64,000 nucleotides of DNA from Parafannyhessea umbonata. GTDB lineage: Bacteria; Actinomycetota; Coriobacteriia; Coriobacteriales; Atopobiaceae. The stretch spans positions 57,650 through 121,649 of the forward strand of contig NZ_FOGP01000006.1 in assembly GCF_900111255.1 (NCBI RefSeq), given 5' to 3'. The notes below the pieces were generated by a model. It saw only the letters and a list, made by a program, of their open reading frames with translations, was not told the origin of the DNA and did no database searches. Positions 15,764 through 23,565 of the stretch are shown here, one piece after another (position 1 is the stretch's first letter; every line of letters begins with the position of its first letter). The position numbers were made by a program, and so were the translations under genes.

Positions 15764-16001
15764 CACCTGAAGCCGTCCACAACAATCGCTTTATCGAAGG
15801 AACCAGCTTCGGAGGCAACTGGGAGATTCACCGGCTAGATTGTGAACTTCGCAGATGGCTTTGGTAAGTCATCGTCCCGATTGAAATCAAGCTGCGCGCG
15901 CAATTCGCTTGCCAGTTAGGACATCGTTGCGATGCGACTCAACCCAAAGATGCTCAAACGTGATAAACGGTTTGCGAGCAGCAAGAGACGCAAAACCCGC
16001 C

Positions 16002-16421
16002 CTAGATCCACCACTCGGGCGTGAGCCCTCCCATGGTCACGACCCTCTGCGCGGAGTAGTCCAGCATTACCTCGACGTCCTGGTAGCGCCCGGGCATCAG
16101 CTGCGCGATGAACTCCCTGCACGCACCGCAGGGCGCGGCGCAGGATCCGTCGGGCATCAGCGCGAGCACGCGAAGCACTTCTCCCTCACCGTTGGTGATC
16201 ATGTTGAACAGGGCGTTGCGCTCGGCGCAGATGCCCAGCGTGCACGAGGTGTCCACGCACACGCCGGTGTAGATCCTGCCCGAGGCGGACTCCACCGCCG
16301 CGGCGACGCCGCCCGCGTAGACGCGCTCCGATATCTCTCTGGGCCTCTGGGCTGCCCTGGCCGCCTCGTAGAGCTCTTTCCAGATTGGTTCCACTACAAC
16401 TCCCGCAATCGTTGGGGTCAT
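16002..16421 (-). CDS. cdd: Cytidine deaminase-like zinc hydrolase
   Basis: Protein of 139 residues. TSCTLGICAERNALFNM holds the zinc Cys65 and the catalytic Glu67; APCGACREFI holds the other zinc ligands, Cys98 and Cys101. Cytidine deaminases of this size convert (deoxy)cytidine to (deoxy)uridine for pyrimidine salvage; some close relatives act on blasticidin S. The ATG at 16421 has GAGGTG upstream. A GTG at 16430 is less likely. It sits alone between tag and the galactitol-type operon, with no pyrimidine genes nearby. Confidence 0.85.
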   Translation of the reverse strand: MTPTIAGVVVEPIWKELYEAARAAQRPREISERVYAGGVAAAVESASGRIYTGVCVDTSCTLGICAERNALFNMITNGEGEVLRVLALMPDGSCAAPCGACREFIAQLMPGRYQDVEVMLDYSAQRVVTMGGLTPEWWI

Positions 16422-16483
16422 CAATAGCACCTCATTCTACGGGAGAAGTGCTTGGCGTTCGCGGGCCGAAAGGGCATGCTTAA

Positions 16484-16538
16484 CGCTCGTTTCTCAGACG
16501 AGCGCGCCGGCCCAGAGCAAATCTCCAGATCGGCGCGC
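16484..16538 (-). terminator. Two overlapping hairpins downstream of the galactitol-type operon
   Basis: CGCTCGT (16484-16490) pairs with ACGAGCG (16498-16504). GCGCGCCG (16502-16509) pairs with CGGCGCGC (16531-16538). The two share bases 16502-16504, so they could be alternatives. They start 12 bases after the kinase stop. Confidence 0.5.
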
Positions 16539-16549
16539 ATGCAATCACG

Positions 16550-18040
16550 CTACGACGCGGACTCGAAGTCCTCGATCAGGTGCACGAGGGGCAAATACTC
16601 CCTCTCGTAACGCTCAAGCAGCCTCGCACTCCGCTCTGCAGAGGGCAGAAAGCGATGCGTCGAATACTCCAGCTTCGCGGCAAGGCCGCACTTCGTCGCG
16701 GAAACGAGAACAGAACCGCGCGCGACAGCGTCTTCCACCTCGCACGAGACGAAGGGCACGCCTATGAGGTCCGCCTTGAGCTGCATCCAGAGGGGATTTC
16801 TAACCGCAGGGCCAATGACCTTCACGCACTCCAGCCCCTTCGCACCGGATGGGCCAACCACAGAGTCGAACAGGCTGGCAAACTCGAAGCACACACCGGA
16901 AAACACAGCGAAGAGCACCTCGTCGGTCGGGGTCTCATCTCTGAGACCGTAGAGGTTCGCCCGCGCATCGACGCTCCTGTGAGGTGGCCCGCTTCCCCGA
17001 AGGTGAGGAATGAACAGGAGCTTCGAGTCCTTGTACCTTTCCTTCAGATAGCCCTCGAAGACCTCTTCCTGGCCCTTCTCAAAGAACGAGTCCCTGTCCA
17101 TCCCCAGCGCCCTCAGAGCCCAGTCAAACGACAGCCCAGCCGTCGGAAGCGACGCGTACGAGGTGAAGGTACGACCGTCTACGTAGCGGCCACGCGTCAC
17201 CTGGCAGCCATCCGAAGGCGTCTCGCCATAGTCGTCAGACAGCCTGAGCAGGCCCTCGGAGGTGCCCGTCGAGTTGAGCAGCTCCGACGAAGTCCGGATT
17301 TCACAGGCGAAAGCACCCGACATATGGTCGTGGCCGGACACGCAAACCCGGCACGTATCAGGAAGCCCCGTGCCCTCGCATACGCGTTCAAGCAAACACC
17401 CACGGGGAGAGCCGCTGTCGACCAGCTTGGCAAAGACTCCATGGGGGAGGCCATAGTGGTCAAGAATCTCCTTGGATACGCAATCTTGCCTGACGTCGTA
17501 GGCAGAGGTTCTAGACGCAAGCGTTCGATCCTGGCCCTTCTCACCGCACAGCACCCAAGCGATAAAGTCTGCCATGGTGAGCCAGGTCGCACCCTCGAGG
17601 GTGGCGCCAGCGTCGCGCATCCACAACAGCTTGAACAGCGATGACGCCGAGTGGGTGGGGACGCCCGTAATACGATAGAGGTCCCGCGCATAGCCGGATG
17701 CGAGGGCAGAGCGCGAGAAAGACCCTCCCCTCTTGTCGTACCAGGCAATCGAACGTGGGGAGAAGCTATCGTCGGGGTAGACGAGCACACCCGACTCCCC
17801 CACACTTGCAACCGAGACGAGCTCGACCTCAGAGGCGCGAGCGCCAAGCCTCACGGCACAGGCCGACAATCCTTCGAGCACCTTGCTTACGAGCTCGTGC
17901 ACCTCGTAGTCGGCCTTGTCACCGAAACGGTGCATGGGGCTCGGGAAGCGCTCGGTCAGCACGGGCTCACAGGAGGGCAGCTCGCACAGGACCACCTTGG
18001 TATTCGTCGTCCCCACATCTACGCCAATCGCATATGGCAA
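16550..18040 (-). CDS. FGGY-family carbohydrate kinase of unknown substrate
   Basis: Cytoplasmic sugar kinase of about 496 residues. YAIGVDVGTTNTKVVLCEL at the N terminus is the phosphate-1 loop of the FGGY family, and LLNSTGTSEGLLRL near the middle is the adenosine-side motif. I favour a TTG start at 18040, because GAGG lies about 10 bases upstream and the family begins just before the DxGTT loop. A GTG at 18115 would add 25 atypical residues. It is the last gene of the aldolase-IIA-IIB-IIC operon. A second kinase on top of PTS phosphorylation would make a bisphosphate for the aldolase. That is inference. Confidence 0.82.
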   Translation of the reverse strand: MPYAIGVDVGTTNTKVVLCELPSCEPVLTERFPSPMHRFGDKADYEVHELVSKVLEGLSACAVRLGARASEVELVSVASVGESGVLVYPDDSFSPRSIAWYDKRGGSFSRSALASGYARDLYRITGVPTHSASSLFKLLWMRDAGATLEGATWLTMADFIAWVLCGEKGQDRTLASRTSAYDVRQDCVSKEILDHYGLPHGVFAKLVDSGSPRGCLLERVCEGTGLPDTCRVCVSGHDHMSGAFACEIRTSSELLNSTGTSEGLLRLSDDYGETPSDGCQVTRGRYVDGRTFTSYASLPTAGLSFDWALRALGMDRDSFFEKGQEEVFEGYLKERYKDSKLLFIPHLRGSGPPHRSVDARANLYGLRDETPTDEVLFAVFSGVCFEFASLFDSVVGPSGAKGLECVKVIGPAVRNPLWMQLKADLIGVPFVSCEVEDAVARGSVLVSATKCGLAAKLEYSTHRFLPSAERSARLLERYEREYLPLVHLIEDFESAS

Positions 18041-18126
18041 CGCCCATCGCCTCGTCTCTGGAACGTCCTGGCAGAAAATCGAGCAAAAAGGCGGCGAGCC
18101 AACCTCACTCGCCACCTCAGGGGGAG

Positions 18127-19500
18127 CTACTCCGCGTCAGAACCCGGATGAGTCTGCTTGAAGGTGAGCTTGTAGGTAAGGAACACCAGGGCAGCAGTCG
18201 CAACCGCAGCGACAACGGCAATCATGTTGCCAGAGAAAACCTGGTAGATCAGGTAGCGGAACGGGTTGCCGCCATCGAGGAACGCAGTGATGTTGTTCCC
18301 GCCCGCAGCGGACATGTCGTATCCGACCGTCGTGGCGAGCTTGGTGATGAGCGGGGATGCTGCAGAGCAAATCAGCAGGTCGCCAATGAGACACGGAATC
18401 GCGATGATGACCGCCCTGACGATGTTCTGGTTGCATGCGACGACGATCATGGAGCAGAACACCGCAAGGTTTGCGAGGTCTGCAACGGGAAGCGTCTCGT
18501 TGCCAGGAACGACAAAGGCCAGCAGGATGGCGATCGGGGTGAGCAAGAGGCCTGTCGCGATAATCGCAGGATTTCCGATGGCGACAGCGATGTCGAGGCC
18601 GATGTAGAAGTCCTTGCGGTCCGGAAACTTGTGTGCCATGAACTCCTTGACGCCGTCGGACACGGGAATGAGGCCGTCCATGAGGATACGCACCATACGC
18701 GGAAGGATATACATGACAGCCGCCAGGTAGATGGCAAGCGAGATGATGCCTTTGAAGTCATACCCCGCGAGCAGGCCCAGCAGCACGCCCAGCATGAATC
18801 CAACCATCATAGGCTCGCCGAAGATGCCGAAGCGTTTCTGGATGTAGACGGGGTCGGCTTGCAGCTTGTTGAGGCCGGGAATCCTGTCGATGACCCAATT
18901 GCCCAGAAGCCCGATCGGGAAGAAGACCGCACTCGAGAGCGTAGGCAGCGAAATCCCAGGAAGCCCGCAGTACTTCTGCACCAGAGGCGCGCACCAGTCA
19001 GCAATCTTGATGACCACGACCGCAGCGATGGCGGAGCCTAGAAGGCCCAGGAAGAAGTTGCCCGTCGCAACGTACACGAGCGCTCCGGCAAAGGCGAAGT
19101 GCCAGTAGTTCCAGATGTCGATGTCAACGGTCTTCGTCCACTTGAAGGCCAGCATGACGAGGTTGATCACAAGCGTAAGCACGATCGCAAACGGAGCGAT
19201 CACCGAACCCCAGGTGATGGCCGAAAGCGGCGCCCATCCCAGGTCGACGTCGGGCAGGTTAAGCCCCGTCCTCGCGACGATTGCCTTAGCGGCCGGACCA
19301 ACCTGGTCGCCCATCAGGGCGAAGATGGTAAAGACGCCGACGAAGCCGATGCCAACGACGAGCGCGGACCTGAACGCCTTCGACGGCTTGATCCCGAAGC
19401 AGAGCGCAAGAATGAAGATCACGATCGGGAGCATGACGATGGCCCCAAGCCCAAGTATGTATTGGACAAGGTCATACAGCCCTTGATAGATTCCGTCCAT
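18127..19500 (-). CDS. gatC: PTS system, galactitol-type IIC component
   Basis: Membrane permease of 457 residues, matching GatC in length. YDLVQYILGLGAIVMLPI at the N terminus, then DIDIWNYWHFAFAGALVY and GNPAIIATGLLLTPIAI are characteristic. About ten hydrophobic helices are apparent. It carries out sugar (polyol) translocation with the separate IIA and IIB proteins encoded just upstream. Galactitol itself is uncertain, because no galactitol-1-phosphate dehydrogenase (gatD) is found in the operon or elsewhere in the window. Confidence 0.9.
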   Translation of the reverse strand: MDGIYQGLYDLVQYILGLGAIVMLPIVIFILALCFGIKPSKAFRSALVVGIGFVGVFTIFALMGDQVGPAAKAIVARTGLNLPDVDLGWAPLSAITWGSVIAPFAIVLTLVINLVMLAFKWTKTVDIDIWNYWHFAFAGALVYVATGNFFLGLLGSAIAAVVVIKIADWCAPLVQKYCGLPGISLPTLSSAVFFPIGLLGNWVIDRIPGLNKLQADPVYIQKRFGIFGEPMMVGFMLGVLLGLLAGYDFKGIISLAIYLAAVMYILPRMVRILMDGLIPVSDGVKEFMAHKFPDRKDFYIGLDIAVAIGNPAIIATGLLLTPIAILLAFVVPGNETLPVADLANLAVFCSMIVVACNQNIVRAVIIAIPCLIGDLLICSAASPLITKLATTVGYDMSAAGGNNITAFLDGGNPFRYLIYQVFSGNMIAVVAAVATAALVFLTYKLTFKQTHPGSDAE

Positions 19501-19544
19501 CTCTTTTCCTTCCTATCGACGTGCCCAAAGACACTCGATCCCAT

Positions 19545-19829
19545 CTAGTCAGCCAGTACCGTCTTGATCTTCTGCAGCGCCTCCTCTGCCCCAAAGCCCG
19601 TAAGGAAGGGAAGCCCACTCACAACGGGCTCCTTGACCTCAAAGGGAATCTGCGTGGTCGCCACAATGAGGTCGAAGTCGTCCGCGATGCTGGGGACACT
19701 TCCAAGGTTTCGTTGGTCAGCATCAAAGTCGATGCCCTCTTCGCGCAAGTATTCGCAGACCTTCTCCTCGACGACCGTGGATGTCGCGATGCCAGTCGCG
19801 CAGACGAAAAGTACCCTCTTCTTTGCCAT
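19545..19829 (-). CDS. gatB: PTS system, galactitol-type IIB component
   Basis: Cytoplasmic protein of 94 residues. VLFVCATGIATSTVVEEKV carries the phospho-acceptor Cys at residue 10 in the family P-loop. The length is typical for GatB. The ATG at 19829 has AGGAGTGAGC upstream. It lies between IIA (30-base gap) and IIC (44-base gap) and transfers phosphate from IIA to the substrate bound by IIC. Confidence 0.9.
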   Translation of the reverse strand: MAKKRVLFVCATGIATSTVVEEKVCEYLREEGIDFDADQRNLGSVPSIADDFDLIVATTQIPFEVKEPVVSGLPFLTGFGAEEALQKIKTVLAD

Positions 19830-19859
19830 GCTCACTCCTATCAGTAATGCGTTCCTAAC

Positions 19860-20327
19860 CTATCGATCTCCCAGGAGGGAGCCGGTAACCAGCTGGTAGA
19901 GGTCGTCATCGGTCGTCGCGTTTATCAACTGGCTCATAAGCGCCTTGTCCTGGGCGAACCTAACGACCCTCTGCAAAAAGGCGATGTGCGCATGGCCGTC
20001 ATCGAGAGCGAGCATGAACACCACGGATACGGAAACCGTCTCGTCAGGGCTGCCCATCACGTGGAACTCGACGGGATTGCAAAGCGTCGCAACCGAGATC
20101 GCCGGAGCGATGACATGCTCCGGGTCGGTATGGGGAATAGCCATCCCCATCTCACCCAGGGGAAGACCCGTGGGAAACCTCAGCTCTCGTGACTGGACGA
20201 AAGACGCATAGTCGCCCTTTACTCTTCCCGCTGCGACAAGCGGCCTCGCAAGCTCCTCGAAGATCTCCTCCTGGGTCGCAACGTCCAGGTCACACCTTGC
20301 AAAGTCGGAATCGAAGGAAACGTCCAT
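19860..20327 (-). CDS. gatA: PTS system, galactitol-type IIA component
   Basis: Cytoplasmic IIA of the fructose/mannitol superfamily, 155 residues. GLPLGEMGMAIPHTDPEHV contains the phosphorylated His, and VSVVFMLALDDGHAHIAFLQRV is the second conserved block. The ATG at 20327 is favoured (GAGGTG upstream) over an in-frame GTG at 20336. It starts 15 bases after the aldolase stop and precedes IIB. Confidence 0.9.
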   Translation of the reverse strand: MDVSFDSDFARCDLDVATQEEIFEELARPLVAAGRVKGDYASFVQSRELRFPTGLPLGEMGMAIPHTDPEHVIAPAISVATLCNPVEFHVMGSPDETVSVSVVFMLALDDGHAHIAFLQRVVRFAQDKALMSQLINATTDDDLYQLVTGSLLGDR

Positions 20328-20342
20328 GGGAGGCACCTCGTC

Positions 20343-21227
20343 CTAGCAGGCCACGGGCCAAGTCGAGGGGCTGGAAAACTTACCAATGAGGACATCCTCG
20401 TTCATACCGATGGCAAGTCTGAAGGCCACGTCACTCACGGCCTCGCGAGCATCCATGAGGACTGACGCGAGACAGGCCTCGTCGTGGTTGGCCTCATAGC
20501 GCTTAGCGACGGCACGAATGTACGCTTGGCGCAGGTCGCTCGCAATGTTGACCTTCATCACGCCAAACGGGCGCATCGCACGGATGGTCTCGAGGGGGAT
20601 GCCGGAGCCTCCGTGAAGGACCAGGGGCACTGGCGACACCGCGTGGATGGCGGCTAACGCCTTAAGGTCAATCTTGGGCTTCTCCACAAGGCCGTGGACG
20701 TTGCCGATGGACACGGCGAGCGTGTCGCATCCGGTGCGGTCGCAGAACTCCTCGACCAGAGCCGGGTCCGTATGGCAATCGGCCTCACAAACGTAATCGT
20801 CCTCCTTGCCCTTAAGCGCGCCGAGCTCCGCCTCGACGGGAATGCCATAGCAGTGGGCGTAGTCGACTGCCTCGCGCGAAAAGCGAATATTCTCCTCGAA
20901 CGGAAGGGCTGCCCCGTCGATCATGACCGACGTAAAGCCAGCGGATACCGCCATGCGCACGTCCTCGAGCGTCTTGCCATGGTCAAGATGCAGTGCAAAC
21001 GGGGTCACGTAGTGCTCTGCAGCCATCTTTGTGGTCTGCGCAATGTACTCGTAGCCCGTCACCTTGACGTTCGTCGGAGCAATCTGGACGATTCCCGGCA
21101 TCCCCGCCCTTTGAAACGCGTCCATAATTCCAAGCGTCATCTGCACGTCCGTCGAGTTGTACGCCGGAAGCATAAGCCCGTTCTTCTTCGCGATTCTCAT
21201 CAGCGCATTCATGTCCACGAGCGGCAT
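20343..21227 (-). CDS. Class II ketose-bisphosphate aldolase of the galactitol-type operon
   Basis: Zinc aldolase of 294 residues and the first gene of its operon. PFALHLDHGKTLEDV supplies Asp82 and the zinc His83. VEAELGALKGKEDDYV, SIGNVHGLVEKPKID, VLHGGSGIPLETI and MKVNIASDLRQAY complete the family pattern. AAGGAGGACGACG precedes the ATG at 21227. It is a divergent paralogue of the aldolase at 8582-9433 (HGLVEKP instead of HGVYKG), so its substrate may differ. It would cleave the product of the PTS plus FGGY kinase into two trioses, or a triose and another aldehyde. Confidence 0.87.
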   Translation of the reverse strand: MPLVDMNALMRIAKKNGLMLPAYNSTDVQMTLGIMDAFQRAGMPGIVQIAPTNVKVTGYEYIAQTTKMAAEHYVTPFALHLDHGKTLEDVRMAVSAGFTSVMIDGAALPFEENIRFSREAVDYAHCYGIPVEAELGALKGKEDDYVCEADCHTDPALVEEFCDRTGCDTLAVSIGNVHGLVEKPKIDLKALAAIHAVSPVPLVLHGGSGIPLETIRAMRPFGVMKVNIASDLRQAYIRAVAKRYEANHDEACLASVLMDAREAVSDVAFRLAIGMNEDVLIGKFSSPSTWPVAC

Positions 21228-21271
21228 CGTCGTCCTCCTTGACTCCAAAAGCCCTGTTTGCTCGTGAGCAG

Positions 21272-21472
21272 TTATACAAACGTGGACAAATGTATGCAAG
21301 TATCGTGAATTTGTACAAATTACGACGGATTTCTTATTGACACATCTACATTTATCGTTCTATTTACGCGTTTTGCCTGAAAGCAAGGTCTCGGAGGGAG
21401 CCATCGGGGTCATGGACGCCAGGCGTCGTCCCCATTGCACGCGCAAAGGTCCCGTCCTCATGTACAAATGAG
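21272..21472. promoter_or_regulatory. GTACAA-centred operator candidates upstream of the galactitol-type operon
   Basis: TTATACAAA-n6-CAAATGTAT (about 21272-21295), the palindrome ATTTGTACAAAT (21309-21320) and CTCAT-GTACAA-ATGAG (21457-21472) lie in the 324-base gap before the aldolase. They resemble GntR/HutC operators. The GntR gene beside them is the natural candidate. Confidence 0.5.
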
Positions 21473-21495
21473 GTCAAATAGGCCAAATCCAAACG

Positions 21496-21540
21496 CTCAA
21501 ATGAGGGGGCGCATTCCGCCAGCGGCTCTCATTCGAGGGC
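21496..21540 (-). terminator. Stem-loop after the GntR gene
   Basis: CTCAAATGAG and CTCATTCGAG (on the plus strand) form a 10-bp stem with one mismatch around a GC-rich loop that can itself pair. It lies 12 bases past the GntR stop. No T-run. Confidence 0.35.
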
Positions 21541-21551
21541 GGACGAGAAGG

Positions 21552-22289
21552 TCACGCTCTGGGCAGTATCGTCCCCACGACGTATCGGTACGCCTGCAGC
21601 CAGACGTTGCCCCACTCCGCCGGCGTATCATCTGCATAGAAAATGTGCTGCTCGAGATGAAGTACTGGCGACTCCGGGCTCACTCCCAGGGCCCTACCCC
21701 TCGACTCTCCCGCAACCTCTGCGTCGTAGCGCGCGTTCGAGAAGCCGATCCTCCTCCCCGCGAGGCGCTCCATCGTCTCGAAAAGGGTGGCTTTCGAGAA
21801 GTCGACCTCCTCGATGTCGGGAACCAGTTCGGCACGAATGCGGTTCTCGATGTACATGATCGGCTTGCCCTCGACCAAGCGCACCCTCCGAAGGAAGAAG
21901 ACGGGGTCACTCTCCGAGATATAGAGCATCCTGGCAAGATGCGCGTCGGCAGGGACGATCTCAGCGCCGAGCTGCCTGGTCTCAAACTTTATTCCCTGAG
22001 AACGCAACGACTCGGCAAACGAGAGGAGCGTATTTCCCGTCGGGTGAGAGATGGCCTTGCGGTCGGTGACAAACGTGCCCCTGCCACGGCACTGGACGAG
22101 AAGACCCTCAGAGACGAGCGAGCTCATACCTCTCTTCACGCAGCCACGGCTCACGCCCAGCAGGCCGCAGAGCTCATACTCCGTGGGTATCTTGCAGCCG
22201 GCCTCCCACTCATGAGAGTAAATCTTGTCCCTGAGCACATCAGCGACCTGAACGTAGAGCGGAACGCTCGTCTCCCTCCGAAGTGTCAT
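21552..22289 (-). CDS. GntR/HutC-family transcriptional regulator
   Basis: Regulator of 245 residues. The N-terminal winged helix (about 8-70) contains CKIPTEYELCGLLGVSRGCV and LLVQCRGRGTFV. A UTRA effector domain occupies about 85-240. GGAGGTCGTT precedes the ATG at 22289; the open frame extends much further upstream but with no start signal. It lies directly upstream of, and on the same strand as, the galactitol-type PTS operon, and GTACAA-type palindromes lie between them. It probably represses that operon. Confidence 0.87.
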   Translation of the reverse strand: MTLRRETSVPLYVQVADVLRDKIYSHEWEAGCKIPTEYELCGLLGVSRGCVKRGMSSLVSEGLLVQCRGRGTFVTDRKAISHPTGNTLLSFAESLRSQGIKFETRQLGAEIVPADAHLARMLYISESDPVFFLRRVRLVEGKPIMYIENRIRAELVPDIEEVDFSKATLFETMERLAGRRIGFSNARYDAEVAGESRGRALGVSPESPVLHLEQHIFYADDTPAEWGNVWLQAYRYVVGTILPRA

Positions 22290-22445
22290 AACGACCTCCG
22301 CAAATGCCTCGTTGTCTAGGTTGGTTGGCCCACAGTGCCTAACCAGGCACGTCTCGTTTGCACCCCGTAGTGGAGAATGGTCGTTCTGTGCCCGGAGCAA
22401 AGCAACGCCAATTACGGTGACGGCGCCATACCAAGCGCAAGCGTC

Positions 22446-22479
22446 GAATAACAAGGGAGGCCCGCCAGGCGGACCTCCC
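22446..22479 (-). terminator. Terminator after the ADP-ribosylglycohydrolase gene
   Basis: On the minus strand GGGAGGTCCG pairs with CGGGCCTCCC and is followed by TTGTTATT. It lies 50 bases past the stop and closes the licT operon. Confidence 0.75.
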
Positions 22480-22528
22480 GAGATCACCCAACTTGATGGC
22501 GACACGCAGTGCCCGACGGCATCTGCCC

Positions 22529-23524
22529 CTACCTCACGAAGGGCAGGAGTCCCTCCGCCAGTCCATCGAAGTCGAGGCCGTTCGCCCGCTGGAGCAGGTC
22601 GATCTTCTCGCGCGAGAAGTCGGGGTTCATGGCGCCGCAGATGGTACAGGCTATGGCCGCGACGGTGTCCGTATCGCCCGCGGTGTTGGCCGTCAGCACG
22701 GCCGCCCGATGCGGGTCCCCCTCGCCGAGGGTGACCATGGCAAGCACGGCCGGAACCGTCTGAACGGTCTCGAAGCCCATGCCCAGGAAGTCCTGAATCT
22801 GACGGATGACCTCGTCGGGCATCGCGCGCATCACCAGGTCGCGCATGTACGCCAGACGCTCGCCCAGCAGCGGCCCCGGAAGCTGGTTGCCGCGACGAGC
22901 ACCGGCTTCGGCCATGTCCCGGGCCACGTCCCACATGGCGTCGAAGTCGGTACCACCGCGTACGGCATAGCTCACACAACCCGCGACAGCCGCCGCGCCC
23001 GCAATGGCGACGCCCGTGTTGTGCGTCGGCAGGCAGAGGCGTTCCACGGCATCAACGAGCGTGACGGTGTCTCGGTAGTCGTAGACGATACCGATTGGGC
23101 CGACCTTCATGGCAGATCCGTTTGTGGTGCCCATGCGCCCTGCCTGGTCCAGCGGAACGCCGTCATCCAGCGCCCGGAGCGCCCGCGCGGTGCTGGGACC
23201 CAGCACCATGGCAGCACGGTCCGCGTTTCGCGCGACCCAACGTCGCAGGAGGCCAAGGTAGCGCTCGGTCTCGAACTCCCCCTGCCCCTCGACGATGGCC
23301 TGGCAAACGAGGACCGTGTTCTGGGTGTCGTCCGTGACGGTTCCCGCCGGGAATTGACGGCCGAAGAAGTCCAGGCGGCTCGAGGGCTCCAGGCGCATCA
23401 CACCGCCCGGAAACGCCCGGTCCAAGAGCTCGCGGGTCATCATCTCGGTTGGCATGCCAAACGCGTCCCCGTAGGCACAGCCTATGAGCGCCCCGCGCAC
23501 CCTGGACGAAAGATCAGTCTGCAT
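22529..23524 (-). CDS. ADP-ribosylglycohydrolase (DraG/ARH) family protein
   Basis: Protein of 331 residues, all-alpha with a dinuclear metal site. The ligand motifs are all visible: GCAYGDAFGMPTE, GTVTDDTQNT, TTNGSAMKVGPIG and TANTAGDTDTVAAI. Family members hydrolyse N- or O-glycosidic bonds to ADP-ribose, but many homologues in sugar operons have unknown substrates. The start at 23524 has GGGGGATGGC upstream. An ATG at 23569 would overlap the PTS stop (ATGA) and is also possible. It is the last gene after licT and EIIBCA, where a phospho-beta-glucosidase would normally sit. Confidence 0.85.
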   Translation of the reverse strand: MQTDLSSRVRGALIGCAYGDAFGMPTEMMTRELLDRAFPGGVMRLEPSSRLDFFGRQFPAGTVTDDTQNTVLVCQAIVEGQGEFETERYLGLLRRWVARNADRAAMVLGPSTARALRALDDGVPLDQAGRMGTTNGSAMKVGPIGIVYDYRDTVTLVDAVERLCLPTHNTGVAIAGAAAVAGCVSYAVRGGTDFDAMWDVARDMAEAGARRGNQLPGPLLGERLAYMRDLVMRAMPDEVIRQIQDFLGMGFETVQTVPAVLAMVTLGEGDPHRAAVLTANTAGDTDTVAAIACTICGAMNPDFSREKIDLLQRANGLDFDGLAEGLLPFVR

Positions 23525-23565
23525 GCCATCCCCCTGTATTTCTCGACTTCCCCTTTTACCTTGGT

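Noticed and set aside
15450..15818. N-terminal extension of the tag gene
   Set aside because: The extension is Arg/Ala/Pro-rich with no family similarity, and a good ribosome site precedes the ATG at 15449.
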